From Labyrinthula sp. Ha (taxonomy: Eukaryota > Sar > Bigyra > Labyrinthulida > Labyrinthulaceae): a stretch of 64,000 nucleotides of DNA. Numbering within the stretch: position 1 is the stretch's first letter; every line of letters starts with the position of its first letter. The DNA lies in NCBI GenBank assembly GCA_015227615.1, contig JAALGZ010000004.1:2167567-2231566 (forward strand), written 5' to 3'. Made by a program: the position numbers and the translations under genes. This document shows, one piece after another, positions 62,838-64,000 of the stretch. Under the pieces are notes generated by a model. That model searched no databases, was not told where the DNA came from, and saw only the letters and a list, made by a program, of their open reading frames with translations.

Positions 62838-64000
62838 TTAATAACAGTACGGCAAGAAGAAGAGTGCTACCACAGTCGTAGCTGGAAAGAGGAAAACCAG
62901 TACATTGAAGAACCATTCAAATATTCCTAATACAACTTTAATAGGTATCTGTTGTATGTTTCCATATCTGGTTGCATTGCTTAGACTCTTAATAAGATCT
63001 TTTCCAGTAAGAACTTTCCAGGTTTGTGAAGCAACAGCTTTACGTACTGAACCTCCCATTGGCACCATACCAACTGCTGTACTTTCTCTCTTTGAATCCA
63101 ACTCCTTTTGAGTAGGAACACTCGGAAGATATAATAGCTTCATCCATCTAGACCAAGTTCTATATGGCCTTAGATCAAAAAATATCCCTTTTTGACGTAT
63201 TCCTAAAACATGCAAAATTTTCGTAGTGTATGAAAAATATTCTTCCTTCTTTCTATATATTTGTAGTGCAGCTTTGTTTTTCTTTCTAATAGCCTGTTGA
63301 AGAATAATAGAAAATATGCGTTCTTTTTTTTGTCATATATCTTGGATTCTCGTCATCTTCTTTAGCCAATGACAATTTTTTTAATCCCTTTAAATCCCCC
63401 ATAACATCTTTGTATGTATCTTTATCTATGTCATAAGCCTTACATATACATGAACCATCTGAAAGGCAGTGCGTTTCAATGTTAGCTCGCAAAACATTTC
63501 CTACTACACCAGCTCTAATCCATCTATTTCTTCCATCGAACCAACCAGAGTTTGCTATTCTTTTATCAATAGTTTTAATAAACTCTATAGCCAAAGCATT
63601 TAGAATAAGATCCAACGTGATGTATGTATTTAATAAAATATAAAGCATACAAGTGTAAAGCAAGGCGGAATAACCAGCATTCATAACCCTGTCAAGTTTA
63701 AAACCAATTTGTTGTAACATAGTGTCATCGTTATTGTCCCATAAAATATTCCTAATAGAGTTCATCTTAGAGTATGTTGAATAAGAATTTCCTGTATTTC
63801 TAATATATCCAAGAATTGTATCTGGAACAAGTGTACCTAGATAAATTAACACTAAAGCTGCAATTAGTATTTTACCCTCTGCCCTTCCAAGAAATGGATG
63901 TTCACCATCTGTTATACAAAATAGTTCTGCAATAGTTGAAGGAAGAAAAACTCCATTTAGAGTCTCTCCAGCAGTCGCGTCAATTTCGAATCTAAAGTTT
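62838..64000 (-). CDS. Second copy of the polytopic membrane protein, 5' part outside the window
   Basis: Inverted copy of 58,085-59,247, convergent with the left copy. It contains the LNALAIEFIKTID region, the same A8 run on the minus strand (63,331-63,324) with the same change of frame, and the same 3' end. The N-terminal part lies beyond position 64,000. Confidence 0.65.

Larger units (their letters stand above)
61391..64000. repeat. Right arm of the young palindrome (runs off the window)
   Basis: Inverted near-identical partner of 58,085-60,694. Because the match is still perfect at the window edge, the arm probably includes the rest of the second gene copy. Confidence 0.95.

Overview
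This window is AT-rich eukaryotic nuclear DNA. Most genes are intron-poor, intergenic stretches are long and diverged, and there are broken LTR elements and large inverted repeats. The gene content is a NACHT-WD40 protein, a DXO/Rai1 decapping exonuclease, a sulfotransferase of the kind seen in algae and stramenopiles, and a polytopic membrane protein resembling uncharacterised algal/stramenopile proteins. This points to a protist or alga, but I cannot name the species. I see no rRNA, tRNA or CRISPR array.

Positions 1-41,898 form one old, eroded palindrome centred near 18,840. From the outside in, the left arm holds a fossil Ty3/gypsy-like element (1 to about 8,440), an intact NACHT-WD40 gene (8,654-12,025, minus), a gene-poor spacer (12.1-15.3 kb) and inner arm pieces (15,286-16,340 and 16,915-18,782). 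The right arm mirrors this with 18,901-20,765, a compact three-gene block (DXO-like, four-TM protein and sulfotransferase, 21.0-24.24 kb), 24,100-25,137, a second Ty3/gypsy-like element with LTRs (25,138-32,853), a 3' scrap of the NACHT-WD40 gene (32,854-32,952) and the mirror copy of the fossil element (to 41,898). The arms have lost different genes: only the left keeps NACHT-WD40, and only the right keeps the three-gene block. Each arm still carries a stub of what it lost.

Both fossil elements share an unusual layout. Protease-like sequence lies after the integrase, and an MT-A70 (METTL3-like adenine methyltransferase) domain sits just before the 3' LTR. Finding it in two clearly diverged elements suggests a family trait, and this is the most novel signal in the window.

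Positions 41.9-54.5 kb are almost gene-free: AT-rich sequence, a possible RNase H scrap of another LTR element, one copy of a dispersed repeat of about 0.5 kb, and short tandem repeats. A Mutator-like transposase remnant lies at 54.5-56.3 kb (minus). A multi-exon or frame-interrupted membrane-protein gene starts at 57,148. Its 3' part falls in a second, very young palindrome (58,085-60,694 and 61,391-64,000, with a spacer of about 700 bp), so the window ends inside an inverted second copy of that gene.

Identities and boundaries were judged by eye. Splice sites are inferences.
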